Shown here one piece after another: positions 1 through 7,860 of a DNA stretch of 22,941 nt; positions within the stretch are counted from its first letter, which is position 1, and each line of letters begins with the position of its first letter. The position numbers and the translations under genes are program-made. Below the pieces are notes generated by a model. That model worked only from the letters and a program-made list of their open reading frames with translations. It did not search any database and was not told where the DNA came from. Location of the stretch: the NCBI GenBank assembly GCA_041164425.1, contig JBEAPO010000121.1:1-22941 (forward strand), read 5' to 3'. The stretch comes from F1-20-MAGs119 sp041164425. GTDB taxonomy: Bacteria > Actinomycetota > Acidimicrobiia > Acidimicrobiales > Ilumatobacteraceae.

Positions 1-2
1 AC

Positions 3-1097
3 GCATCGACGTGTGGCATGGCAGATGCTGCTGCAGGCAGAAAGATGGCGGACGACACGATTTTTCGTATCTATTCGATGACGAAGCCGCTCACGTCGGT
101 CGCGGCGATGATGTTGTGGGAAGACGGCAAGTTGCAGTTGACCGACCCGGTTGCCAAATACATCCCGTCTTTCGCGAACCTCAAGGTTTTCCAAAGGGGA
201 TCTTCGACCGCGCCGATCTTCGAGGGACTGACCGAGCCGATGCGTCTGTGGCACTTGCTCACACACACATCGGGTCTGACGTACGGGTTCCTCATGTCGC
301 ATGTGGTCGACGAGATGTACAGAAAGGCCGGTTTCGAGTGGGGCATGCCCGCAGGCAAGAATCTCGAAGAGGTGTGCGACCTTCTCGCCGAATTGCCCCT
401 GCTGTTCCAACCGGGTACCGAGTGGAACTACGGCGTGTCGACCGACGTGTTGGGGCGCGTGGTCGAGGTGGCATCTGGAATGCCGCTTGATCAATTCATC
501 GAATCTCGCATCTGTCGGCCGCTCGGTATGGACGACACCTCTTTCCATGTGCCCGAGGAGAAGTTGGATCGGCTGGCCGAGTTGTACGGCCGGCACCCGG
601 GAACAAAGAAGGCGACTCCCCTCACAATGGCGGGCTCGGCGGCCAAGGCACGACCCCATTGTTTGATGGGTGGCGGGGGCATGGTGTCGACCATGGGCGA
701 TTACATGCGCTTTGCCGACATGCTGCGTCGCGGTGGAGTCGCAGACCCGACGATTGGTGGGGCACGCCTGTTGTCCCCGAGGACTGTCGCCTACATGGCG
801 ACGAATCACCTGCCGGGCAACGGGGATTTGTCCGAGGTTGGACGTCCGATCTTTTCGGAAACAACGCAAGAGGGTTTCGGCTTCGGTCTGGGCTTTTCTG
901 TTTTGATGGATGTCGCGCGTGCGAAAACCGCCGGTTCTGTCGGCGATTTCGGGTGGGGTGGTGCGGCCAGCACGACGTTCCACGTCGACCCGGTCGAGGA
1001 CATGGTCGTTTTGTTCATGACCCAGTTGATGCCATCGTCGACGTATCCGCTGCGCCCGTACATCAGGCAGTTGGTGCGTCAGGCAATCGTCGACTAA
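3..1097 (+). CDS. Serine hydrolase of the beta-lactamase/class C (EstB-like) family, 5' end outside window
   Basis: The frame is open from the first bases of the window and reads into a protein with the serine beta-lactamase fold. An SMTK tetrad (S-x-x-K) near window residue 25 gives the nucleophile Ser and the Lys base. A later WNYGVSTDVLG segment carries the Y-x-N-like Tyr, and a C-terminal GWGGAAST segment matches the KTG-equivalent strand of this family. Relatives are esterases, D-aminopeptidases or transpeptidase-like enzymes of about 380-430 residues, so a few dozen N-terminal residues are probably missing to the left. An ATG at 18 exists, but it falls inside the conserved run leading to the active-site Ser, so I treat the gene as cut by the window edge. 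Its stop codon overlaps that of the convergent regulator by 4 bp. The substrate cannot be told from the sequence; esterase activity is a family-level guess. Confidence 0.85.
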   Translation, partial: ASTCGMADAAAGRKMADDTIFRIYSMTKPLTSVAAMMLWEDGKLQLTDPVAKYIPSFANLKVFQRGSSTAPIFEGLTEPMRLWHLLTHTSGLTYGFLMSHVVDEMYRKAGFEWGMPAGKNLEEVCDLLAELPLLFQPGTEWNYGVSTDVLGRVVEVASGMPLDQFIESRICRPLGMDDTSFHVPEEKLDRLAELYGRHPGTKKATPLTMAGSAAKARPHCLMGGGGMVSTMGDYMRFADMLRRGGVADPTIGGARLLSPRTVAYMATNHLPGNGDLSEVGRPIFSETTQEGFGFGLGFSVLMDVARAKTAGSVGDFGWGGAASTTFHVDPVEDMVVLFMTQLMPSSTYPLRPYIRQLVRQAIVD

Positions 1098-1858
1098 TCC
1101 ACCGCAATCATCACGTCGGTCGCTTTGCACAGGGCGACGACGCGTGTGCCGGGTGCAAGGCGTAACGAGTCGACTGCCTCACGGGTGATCGTCGACGTCA
1201 TGGCCTGGTCACGATCGATGTCGAGGCGCACTGATGACAGGATGTCACCGTGCTTTACGCTCACGACGGTCGCGTGGAGTTGGTTCCGCGCGCTGAGGTT
1301 CATGGGCGACGGCGAGACGTCGTCGTGCGGCGTCACGATTCCCTCGAATTCGTCGAGAAACCGCAGCACTGCCCGGGTCTGTTCACGACGCCACAGCGAC
1401 ACCGGGTCGCGGCTTGGGTTGGCGAGCAGACTCGTAGTTCGAGGTTCGAGCGCGATGCGCTGTGCGCTCACGAAGTCGCGCGTATCTTCTCCTGCGCGCT
1501 GCATGAGAAGTAGCCGCACGAAGAATTCGCTGCGCATGTCACGCAAATGTGTGACCGGAGATGTGAGCCATTCGCGCGCGGTACGTCGACCTGTTGCGGT
1601 GCACGCGAGTGTCCACTTCAGCTGACCGCGGACTCCGACGGCTTCGCTCGAAGTGATCAAACCCATCACTTCGAGTTGTTTGATGGCCCGGTAGACGACT
1701 GGTCGGCTGTGCGTCAATACGGCACCGAGGGAACCATCGGACGCGAAGTGGCGGGCGACGTCGTAACCGTGGCCGACTCCCTGGGATATGAGGACAAGCG
1801 ATGCACCCCCTACCGGATCTAGCGTTTGGGAGGGGGCTGCAGGCCGGCGACGAGGCAT
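1094..1858 (-). CDS. PadR-like winged-helix regulator fused to a C-terminal molybdate-binding Mop/TOBE domain
   Basis: About 254 residues from the ATG at 1858; a GTG at 1879 would add seven. Residues ~15-95 form a PadR-type winged helix: a GYDVARHF helix, then SRPVVYRAIKQLEVMGLI as recognition helix and wing entry. The middle, ~100-180, is helical as in PadR C-terminal dimerisation regions. Residues ~186-254 are a single Mop domain, starting LSARNQL and ending with the typical LAPGTRVVALCKATDVMIAV pattern. In E. coli ModE the Mop domains bind molybdate and a different HTH binds DNA, so this looks like an alternative architecture for the same job. It is divergent from modA across a short palindromic spacer, which supports molybdate-responsive control of modABC and itself. 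The domain calls are strong; the regulatory role is inferred from context. Confidence 0.8.
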   Translation of the reverse strand: MPRRRPAAPSQTLDPVGGASLVLISQGVGHGYDVARHFASDGSLGAVLTHSRPVVYRAIKQLEVMGLITSSEAVGVRGQLKWTLACTATGRRTAREWLTSPVTHLRDMRSEFFVRLLLMQRAGEDTRDFVSAQRIALEPRTTSLLANPSRDPVSLWRREQTRAVLRFLDEFEGIVTPHDDVSPSPMNLSARNQLHATVVSVKHGDILSSVRLDIDRDQAMTSTITREAVDSLRLAPGTRVVALCKATDVMIAVD

Positions 1859-1880
1859 GTAACAACTGTAGTCCGTCACA

Positions 1881-1914
1881 AACTATTGGATAGTTGTGAT
1901 GTAACCAATAGGTT
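1881..1914. promoter_or_regulatory. Candidate operator palindromes in the regulator/modA divergent spacer
   Basis: The spacer between the regulator start (1858 or 1879) and modA (GTG 1923) holds AACTAT-TGG-ATAGTT at 1881-1895, a perfect 6-bp inverted repeat. A second inverted pair, CTATTGG at 1883-1889 and CCAATAG at 1905-1911, interlocks with it, and AACC/GGTT at 1903-1914 adds a small third. The spacer is AT-rich in an otherwise GC-rich region. Dyads in such a spacer are what a dimeric PadR or ModE-like protein would bind. It does not match the E. coli ModE box as I remember it. Binding is inferred. Confidence 0.45.
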
Positions 1915-1922
1915 GCGGCCTC

Positions 1923-2702
1923 GTGCGCCGGCGCTTGCGTTTCTTGGGTCTTGTAGCGGTCGGCTGCGTTGCCGCGTCATGCTCGTCGGCGCCAAGCGGG
2001 CCCACCTCCGGTGCAGGCGAGTCGGAACTGAACGTTCACGTGGCGGCATCGCTGAGCGCTGTGTTCGAGAAGCTGGGAGATGAGTTCGCGTCCCAGTTCC
2101 CCGATGTGACCATTCGATTCAACTTCGCCGGAAGTTCGACACTCGTCACACAGATCCGGGAGGGTGCCCCCGCCGACGTGGTGGTGATGGCCGACTCGGC
2201 GAACATGGACAAGCTGGTGTCGAACGGCGACGTGAACGCCGGCGATGTCGACGAACTTGCCCGCAACGAACTCGCGATTCTCGTCGAGAAGGGAAACCCG
2301 TCGGCAATCACATCGCTCGACGATCTCACTCGACCCGACGTGCGGGTGGTGTTGTGCGACGAGGCCCAGCCCTGTGGCAGATACGCGTCGCAGATGTTGG
2401 AAGCGGAAAGGATCGACCTCACGCCCGCGAGCCGCGAGCTCAGTGCTGCGGCAGTGCTTTCGAGAGTCGCGAATGGCGAGGCCGATGCCGGCATCGCCTA
2501 TGTGACGGATGGAATGCTTCCGAATGACAACGTCGAAGCGGTGAGAATTCCATCTCAGGTGAACGTCACAACCAACTATCCGATCGCGAAGATGGCAAAG
2601 CCCAACTCCGGTGACGCCAACGCAGTCGAGGCGTTCATTGCGCTTGTGCGCGGACCATCGGGCGACGAAGCATTGACCAACGCGGGCTTCACGTTGCCAT
2701 GA
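1923..2702 (+). CDS. modA: Molybdate ABC transporter, substrate-binding lipoprotein
   Basis: A 259-residue protein starting at a GTG. The N-terminus is a lipoprotein signal: basic RRRLR, a hydrophobic stretch and a VAASC lipobox with Cys at about residue 20. The mature part opens with ELNVHVAASLSAVFEKLGDEF and continues with a FNFAGSSTLVTQI segment and GAPADVVVMADSANMDKL, the hallmark order of ModA/WtpA-type oxyanion receptors in which Ser residues of the AASL and AGSS turns bind molybdate or tungstate. The length fits ModA. The stop overlaps the modB ATG (ATGA at 2699-2702), so the genes are translationally coupled. No convincing Shine-Dalgarno sequence precedes the GTG. Tungstate as substrate cannot be excluded. 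Confidence 0.93.
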   Translation: MRRRLRFLGLVAVGCVAASCSSAPSGPTSGAGESELNVHVAASLSAVFEKLGDEFASQFPDVTIRFNFAGSSTLVTQIREGAPADVVVMADSANMDKLVSNGDVNAGDVDELARNELAILVEKGNPSAITSLDDLTRPDVRVVLCDEAQPCGRYASQMLEAERIDLTPASRELSAAAVLSRVANGEADAGIAYVTDGMLPNDNVEAVRIPSQVNVTTNYPIAKMAKPNSGDANAVEAFIALVRGPSGDEALTNAGFTLP

Positions 2703-3502
2703 CACGTCGCCTCTCCCACCCGCGGGGCCTTGCCTTGATCGGCCTACCCGCTGCGGCGCTCGTGATCCTTCCCATCGCAGCGGTGGTGTGGCGCACACCG
2801 TGGTCGAACTTCTGGTCGGCGATCTCGAACGAAACAGCGCGAAACGCGCTCACATTGTCACTGCGGACGTCGGTAATCGCCACTCTGCTGGCGTTGATCT
2901 TCGGAACCCCGTTGGCATGGTTCCTCGCGAATTCCAATCTTCGTGGCCGTAGCATCGTGCGCTCCCTCGTCGTGTTGCCGATGGTCCTACCACCGGTCGT
3001 CGGTGGCGTTGCGTTGCTGTTCGCGTTCGGCCGACGCGGACTCGTGGGTGGGTTGCTCGACGACTGGTTCGGGATTCGACTCGCTTTCACCGAGACGGCA
3101 ACGGTGATGGCCGAATTCTTCGTAGCTGCACCGTTCTTCATCGTGGTCATGGAAGCTGCGTTCGAACAGGTCGACCGACGCGTGATGGGTGCGGCACGCG
3201 CGTTCGGTGCCGGGCCGTGGCGAACGTTCCTCACCGTGACGATCCCACTCGTTCGGCCGTCATTGATTGCAGCGACCGTGTTGACGTGGGCACGGGCATT
3301 GGGCGAATTCGGTGCGACCATCGCGTTCGCCGGCAACACTCCGGGCCGCACCCAGACCGTTCCGCTTGCCGTGTACAGCGAACTCGAGTCGGGGAACGAT
3401 TCGGCGCTCGCGCTCTCGATGCTGATGGTCGTCATTTCGGTCGTCGTGCTGGTCGCGTTGCGCAGCCGATGGTTTGGCGCACTGCGTAGGGGCGGCGAAT
3501 GA
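2699..3502 (+). CDS. modB: Molybdate ABC transporter permease
   Basis: A 267-residue integral membrane protein with about six hydrophobic segments: residues ~13-30, 57-80, 90-112, 137-155, 195-215 and 238-256. The cytoplasmic EAA loop that docks onto the ATPase is visible as DRRVMGAARAFGAGPWRTF followed by TVTIPL, in the usual place after the fourth helix. The ARALGEFGATIAFAGN segment is a signature of molybdate/sulfate permeases (ModB/CysT type). It starts within the modA stop and ends overlapping modC by 4 bp, so it is the middle gene of a coupled operon. It would form the homodimeric channel that receives oxyanion from ModA. Confidence 0.93.
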   Translation: MTRRLSHPRGLALIGLPAAALVILPIAAVVWRTPWSNFWSAISNETARNALTLSLRTSVIATLLALIFGTPLAWFLANSNLRGRSIVRSLVVLPMVLPPVVGGVALLFAFGRRGLVGGLLDDWFGIRLAFTETATVMAEFFVAAPFFIVVMEAAFEQVDRRVMGAARAFGAGPWRTFLTVTIPLVRPSLIAATVLTWARALGEFGATIAFAGNTPGRTQTVPLAVYSELESGNDSALALSMLMVVISVVVLVALRSRWFGALRRGGE

Positions 3503-4161
3503 GCCTCGTGATGCGATGCCGATTCGTTCGGGAGGCGTTCTCGATCGACGTCGATCTGTCCGTTGCGTCGGGCCGCGTACTCGGTATCACGGGTGAGAAC
3601 GGATCGGGCAAGACGACGACTCTCGACATGATCGCCGGTTTGCTGCCGTGCACATCGGGCTCGATTCGCATCGACAATGTGATCGTCGACGATGAACCGA
3701 CGGGGCAGTTCGTTCAAGCTGAACATCGCGGTGTTGCAACGGTTTTCCAGGGTGGCGGGTTGTTGCCACACCTCTCGATCGACCGCAATCTCGTCTTCGG
3801 CCGCGGACGAACGCTTCGGGCAAGCACACGGTTCGACGATGTCGTCGAGGCGTTCGACCTGCGCACTTTGTTGGCCCGCAAACCACATGAACTCAGCGGT
3901 GGCCAGCGCCAGAGAGCGTCGTTGGCGCGAGCCTTTCTCTCGCCGTCGCGAATTCTGTTGCTCGACGAACCGACGACTTTCCTCGACGTCGCTTCCCGCG
4001 GGGTGGTTCGACGGCTGATGAAGCAGTGGTTCGCAATCTACGAGGGAACCGTCGTTCTCGTGTCGCACGATCCCGATGAGATCGATGACGTAGCTGACGG
4101 TTCCGCGCGAGTGAGGGTGAGCCGCGGTGCGATGACCGAGGCTGTTCTCTCAGTCGCCTGA
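3499..4161 (+). CDS. modC: Molybdate ABC transporter ATPase, short form without Mop domain
   Basis: A 220-residue ABC ATPase. Visible motifs in order: Walker A GENGSGKTT near residue 33, a Q-loop at VFQGGGLLPHLS, signature LSGGQRQRASLARAF near residue 132, Walker B ILLLDEPT, and the switch His in VVLVSHDPDEID. The protein ends about 40 residues after the switch His. Classical ModC proteins run to about 350 residues because of a C-terminal TOBE/Mop regulatory domain, which is absent here. The only Mop domain in this locus sits in the divergent PadR-like regulator. The start overlaps the modB stop. ModC assignment rests on linkage as much as on sequence. Confidence 0.88.
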   Translation: MSLVMRCRFVREAFSIDVDLSVASGRVLGITGENGSGKTTTLDMIAGLLPCTSGSIRIDNVIVDDEPTGQFVQAEHRGVATVFQGGGLLPHLSIDRNLVFGRGRTLRASTRFDDVVEAFDLRTLLARKPHELSGGQRQRASLARAFLSPSRILLLDEPTTFLDVASRGVVRRLMKQWFAIYEGTVVLVSHDPDEIDDVADGSARVRVSRGAMTEAVLSVA

Positions 4162-4174
4162 ATTCGTCAAGTGA

Positions 4175-4657
4175 TTAGAGGTGCGAGATGATCGCGTCGC
4201 ACGACGACACGGTGATGCCAGCACCCTCTTCGACGTCGAGGCGCTCGATGATGCCGTTGTTGATGATCGCCGCATAGCGCTGTGAACGCGCGCCGAGGCC
4301 GAAGCCCGAGCCGTCGAGTTCGAGACCCATCGCCTTGGTGAAGTTCCCCGCACCGTCGGCGAGCATGACGATCTCCGACGCACCCTGTGACTGCTTCCAG
4401 GCCTCCATCACCCATGGGTCGTTGACGCTGATGCAGGCGACCGAGGTCACGCCCTTCGACTTCAACTCGTTGAAGCGCTGGACGAAGCCAGGCAGGTGGA
4501 CCTTCGAACAACCGGGAGTGAAGGCTCCCGGTACGGCAAAGAGCACGACCTTGCCCTTGCCGAGAACCTCGGCCGAGCTGACGGGCTGGGGCATTCCGTC
4601 CTCGCCAAGGACGTGAATCTGGACATCGGGGATCTTGGTTCCGGCTGACGCTGTCAT
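4175..4657 (-). CDS. Peroxiredoxin, Prx5 type
   Basis: About 160 residues from the ATG at 4657. The PGAFTPGCS motif places the peroxidatic Cys at residue 50. Most Prx5/AhpE-type enzymes have PGAFTPTCS, so the residue before the Cys is Gly here rather than Thr. The following HLPGFVQRFNELKSKG is the standard Prx5 continuation. Two further Cys occur, one in VACISVND and one near the C-terminus in SSCDAI, either of which could act as resolving partner. The enzyme would reduce H2O2 or alkyl hydroperoxides with thiol reductants. An earlier in-frame start at 4675 adds only a non-conserved MCHHLS. It lies convergent to modC with 13 bp between stops. Confidence 0.9.
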   Translation of the reverse strand: MTASAGTKIPDVQIHVLGEDGMPQPVSSAEVLGKGKVVLFAVPGAFTPGCSKVHLPGFVQRFNELKSKGVTSVACISVNDPWVMEAWKQSQGASEIVMLADGAGNFTKAMGLELDGSGFGLGARSQRYAAIINNGIIERLDVEEGAGITVSSCDAIISHL

Positions 4658-4755
4658 GGACAAATGGTGGCACAATCAGACCAGAAAGCACAATCGCACG
4701 AAGCAGAAGCACGGGAATTTTCGGACACGAGTTTGGAACGCGTAAGAGAGGTGAC

Positions 4756-6258
4756 GTGGAGCAGTTGACGGGTGTTGATGCAAGTTTCCTCAACATGGAG
4801 ACGAACTCGGTCTTCGGCCACGTGAGCGCGATGTACACCTACGACGTGACCTCGGCTCCTGGCGGGGCCAGTTACGAAGCAGTCCGTGCCGCAATCCTCG
4901 AACGCTTGGACGATCTGCCGGTCTTTCGACGTCGCCTCGTCACCGTGCCACTCGGTCTCGACCTTCCGTATTGGATCGAGGATCCCGACTTCGACATCGA
5001 CTTCCACCTGCGTCACCACGCCGTGCCACCGCCCGGCACGCCCGAACAAGTGGGCGAGGTCGTGAGCCGGATCATTTCACGGCCGCTCGACAGATCGCGA
5101 CCGCTGTGGGAGTTCTACGTCATTGAAGGTCTCGACAACGGCACACGCGTCGCGCACCTCAACAAGATCCATCACTCGACGATCGACGGCAAGTCAGGTG
5201 CAACACTGCTCGAGACCCTTCTCAGCACCGACCCGAATGCACGCCCGACACACCACCGGGCCGTGTGGCACCCCGACCGCGTACCCACCGATCAGGAACT
5301 TTTGTTGCGCACCGCAGCCGAATACATCCGTCGGCCCGAGAAGTTCGTGCGTTTGACTGTACGTACGTTGCGCGAAATTGCCGCACAAACGCATGTCGGC
5401 AGTGTCCAGATGCTGGCCGACATCATTGCCCAGCCGTTGCCGGGCCCCGTCGGCACCGTGATGCGCAAGCGTCTCCGCCGGTCGCACGGAGAAGTCGTTG
5501 ACCGCGCGCCGGCACTGCCACCCACGGCTGCACCTCGCACCCCGTGGAACACGAACATCACTCCCCACCGTCGCTTTGCTTACACAACGATCAACATCGA
5601 CGATGCAAAGACAATTCGCCGTGCAACCGGAGCAACGTTCAACGACGTCGTCATGGCACTTTGCGGTTTGACACTTCGCAAGTACCTCATCAAGAAAAAC
5701 GCCTTGCCGAACGAGCCGCTCGTTGCTCTCGTGCCGGTCAGCACGCGCGCATCGGACGAAAGTGCGAAGTACCAAAACCGCGTCACCGGCCTGCTCGCCG
5801 AACTCGGGACCGACGAAGACGACCCGCTGGCGTTGTTGGGCCGTGTGCAAACGTCAATGTCGCGAGCGAAGACGAACCTGCAGGCGATTCCGGCCGCTAC
5901 GTTGCAGGACTTCACCCAGTTCGCACCACCCCTCATCGCTGCACGCGCCATGCGCATGTACAGCCGGCTACGCATCGCCGACCGCCTGAATCCACCTTTC
6001 AACCTGATCATCTCGAACGTTCCGGGTCCGTCCGTACCGCTTTATTCGGCGGGGGCGGAGATGAAGCACTTCTTCCCCGTCTCCACGATTGCCGACGGGC
6101 AAGGACTCAACATCACCGTCCAGAGTTACCTCGGCAACCTCGACTTCGGATTCGTGTCTTGTCGCGAACTGATTCCCGACCTGTGGGACCTCGTCGAACT
6201 GCTGCACGAGTCGCTCGACGAAATGCTGACGGCGGCGAAGTCGCTAGCCGCCAAGTAA
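4756..6258 (+). CDS. Wax ester synthase / diacylglycerol acyltransferase (WS/DGAT)
   Basis: A 500-residue protein starting at a GTG with a purine-rich Shine-Dalgarno (AGAGAGG) about 6 bp upstream, one of the few clear ribosome sites in the window. The catalytic HHxxxDG motif is intact as HHSTIDG at residues 139-145. The conserved PLWEFYVIEGL precedes it at 116-126, and the C-terminal NLIISNVPGP motif lies near residue 416. These are the defining features of bacterial WS/DGAT enzymes (PF03007 plus DUF1298), which esterify acyl-CoA with fatty alcohols or diacylglycerols at the membrane to make storage lipid. The length is slightly above the usual 450-480. The 3' end overlaps the convergent HAD gene by 15 bp. 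Confidence 0.93.
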   Translation: MEQLTGVDASFLNMETNSVFGHVSAMYTYDVTSAPGGASYEAVRAAILERLDDLPVFRRRLVTVPLGLDLPYWIEDPDFDIDFHLRHHAVPPPGTPEQVGEVVSRIISRPLDRSRPLWEFYVIEGLDNGTRVAHLNKIHHSTIDGKSGATLLETLLSTDPNARPTHHRAVWHPDRVPTDQELLLRTAAEYIRRPEKFVRLTVRTLREIAAQTHVGSVQMLADIIAQPLPGPVGTVMRKRLRRSHGEVVDRAPALPPTAAPRTPWNTNITPHRRFAYTTINIDDAKTIRRATGATFNDVVMALCGLTLRKYLIKKNALPNEPLVALVPVSTRASDESAKYQNRVTGLLAELGTDEDDPLALLGRVQTSMSRAKTNLQAIPAATLQDFTQFAPPLIAARAMRMYSRLRIADRLNPPFNLIISNVPGPSVPLYSAGAEMKHFFPVSTIADGQGLNITVQSYLGNLDFGFVSCRELIPDLWDLVELLHESLDEMLTAAKSLAAK

Positions 6259-6891
6259 GGCGTCGAGTTCGCCCAGGGCCTCGCGCGGGTTCTTCACGTG
6301 GATCGTGCGCAGCCCGACCGCCGTCGCGCCGGCGAGGTTGCCCGCGAAGTCGTCGAGAAACACCGCATTCGACGCATTGTCGAGACCGAGTGCGGCCAAC
6401 GTGTGGTGGAAGATCTCGGGCTCGGGCTTGCGCATGCCTACGTGGCTCGAGTCGACGTACGCATCGAATAATTGCGGCGGGACGTCTTCTTCCAACTTCG
6501 GCCGGAACTCACGGATGCTGTTCGACAAGAGCGCCGTCTTGTAGCCGCGCCCGCGCAGTTCGGAGATCTTGTCGAGAACGAAATCGTTCACTTCGTACAT
6601 TCCGGGCGCGAGGATTTTTTCGACCTCGTCGCCACGAAACGACATTCCGGCAGCCGCGGCGATGGGCTCGAGCATTTCCTGCAGAACCTCCATCGGAATC
6701 TCACCGCGCTCGAGACGGTGCCACGGATGATCACCCGACTCGAATTGCGGGCCCATCATCACGTGGTGCAGTTCGGACGTAGTGACACCAAGGCCCTCGG
6801 CGATCATGCCGATCTGGCGCGTGATCGGCGTGATGATTACACCACCGAAATCGAAAATGACTGCGGAGATGTCGGTCGAAGGTGTGGCCAC
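6244..6891 (-). CDS. HAD-superfamily hydrolase, epoxide-hydrolase-N/ACAD10-like subgroup
   Basis: A 215-residue HAD protein starting at GTG 6891. Motif I is IFDFGGVII with nucleophile Asp14. The residue two later, usually the Asp acid/base of HAD phosphatases, is Gly16; the DFGG form is typical of the subgroup related to the N-terminal domain of soluble epoxide hydrolase and ACAD10. Motif II Ser appears in ALLSNSIREFRP and the acidic motif IV in FLDDFAGNL. The helical cap lies between residues ~25 and 95. Phosphatase activity is therefore uncertain. The last 15 bp overlap the end of the WS/DGAT gene on the other strand. A lipid-related role is suggested only by that neighbour. Confidence 0.85.
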   Translation of the reverse strand: MATPSTDISAVIFDFGGVIITPITRQIGMIAEGLGVTTSELHHVMMGPQFESGDHPWHRLERGEIPMEVLQEMLEPIAAAAGMSFRGDEVEKILAPGMYEVNDFVLDKISELRGRGYKTALLSNSIREFRPKLEEDVPPQLFDAYVDSSHVGMRKPEPEIFHHTLAALGLDNASNAVFLDDFAGNLAGATAVGLRTIHVKNPREALGELDALLGG

Positions 6892-6928
6892 GGGGAAACT
6901 CTACGGAAGGTGAAGTCCGGATTCGGAG

Positions 6929-7357
6929 TCAGATCGCCTGGGACAACATGACGCCTGCGACAACCGCACGCACCGACCATGCAATGGTCCGTGGCCAGTT
7001 GGTGACGACGAGGCGCCTGCCGACGGTGGGATCGGGCGAATTCGCCATGCGTTCGTGGAGGGGCACCGACAAGAACATCGTGCTGGCGAGAGCAGCCGCC
7101 AGCAGAGCCGCACCGAACCAGGCCATCCATGTGGCAACACCGTCGGGTCGGGAAAACAAGAGGACCAACGTCGTCACGCCCTCGGTTGCCATCGGCATAC
7201 CGACGACCCACGCGGTACGACGCTGGTGCTCGACCGCGATCGAAGGCGCTCGGTCGACCCCGATGAGCGCCAGCAGCGGATAGTGCACCAACTGCACGAA
7301 CCAAATGACGCCGACCATGACACACGTTGCGACGAGGTTGAGAACCAACTGCAGCAC
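6929..7357 (-). CDS. Conserved small integral membrane protein, four predicted helices
   Basis: A 142-residue protein with hydrophobic segments at about 3-27, 50-69, 75-98 and 120-140. Between the first two helices is a polar loop, VDRAPSIAVEHQRRTAWVVG. Before the last helix comes GRRLVVTNWPRTIAWSVRA. A His/Arg pair in one loop and an N-x-x-RT segment in another resemble DUF1772-like membrane proteins, but I am not sure of that family. It lies 37 bp upstream of the HAD gene in the same direction, so co-transcription is possible. No function is assigned. Confidence 0.7.
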   Translation of the reverse strand: MLQLVLNLVATCVMVGVIWFVQLVHYPLLALIGVDRAPSIAVEHQRRTAWVVGMPMATEGVTTLVLLFSRPDGVATWMAWFGAALLAAALASTMFLSVPLHERMANSPDPTVGRRLVVTNWPRTIAWSVRAVVAGVMLSQAI

Positions 7358-7403
7358 ATCGGCGACCTTACGGGAACGTCACAGGCTGTGGTTGACTGAG
7401 CCC

Positions 7404-7775
7404 ATGAGCGATGCCGAATCCCACGCGCACAACCACTCGTACGGCCACGACGTTCAGGCCGAACTCGCACCGATCAGCCGCGAACTGCGCGAACTGATCC
7501 CCGACGTCTACAAGGGTTTTGGCGGTCTGCACGCCGCCGCGTTCCGTGCGGGGGCGCTGGATGCGAAGACCAAGGAGCTCGTCGCTTTGGCCATTGCCAT
7601 CACCACTCACTGCGACGGTTGCATTGCCGCACACGCCAGGGGTGCCGCCCGGAACGGCGCGAGCGAGGCTGAGGTTGCCGAACTCATCGGCGTGACGATC
7701 TCGATGAACGGTGGGCCGGGGACGGTCTACGGCCCACGGGCATTCGCCGCGTTCCGTGAATTCAAGAGCGCCTGA
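7404..7775 (+). CDS. Carboxymuconolactone decarboxylase / AhpD-like protein
   Basis: 123 residues from the ATG at 7404; a longer frame exists but its extension is not conserved in character. The AhpD core HCDGCIAAHARGAARNG carries the CxxC pair (Cys70, Cys73) and the downstream His77 of the proton-relay system, as in thiol-disulfide AhpD proteins. The preceding ALDAKTKELVALAIAITT is standard for PF02627. The likely role is a peroxidase-linked disulfide reductase or an uncharacterised CMD enzyme. The N-terminus is unusual in carrying four His within nine residues (7, 9, 11, 15), a possible metal-binding tag. A peroxiredoxin lies about 3 kb away but not in an operon with it. Confidence 0.88.
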   Translation: MSDAESHAHNHSYGHDVQAELAPISRELRELIPDVYKGFGGLHAAAFRAGALDAKTKELVALAIAITTHCDGCIAAHARGAARNGASEAEVAELIGVTISMNGGPGTVYGPRAFAAFREFKSA

Positions 7776-7860
7776 CAAACGGGTGAAAGTTCGGTGAACG
7801 CAGCGGAAAGTGTCGCTATTTCCCCTTCCCGCTCTGGTCCCCCGTCGCTACTTTCGCTTC

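Noticed and set aside
2689..4068. Long minus-strand open frame of 459 codons
   Set aside because: It is an antisense shadow of modB/modC; its Arg/Asn/Thr-rich composition matches no protein and both sense genes are unambiguous.
5544..6782. 412-codon plus-strand frame across WS/DGAT and HAD genes
   Set aside because: Arg-rich low-quality translation out of frame with two well-recognised genes.
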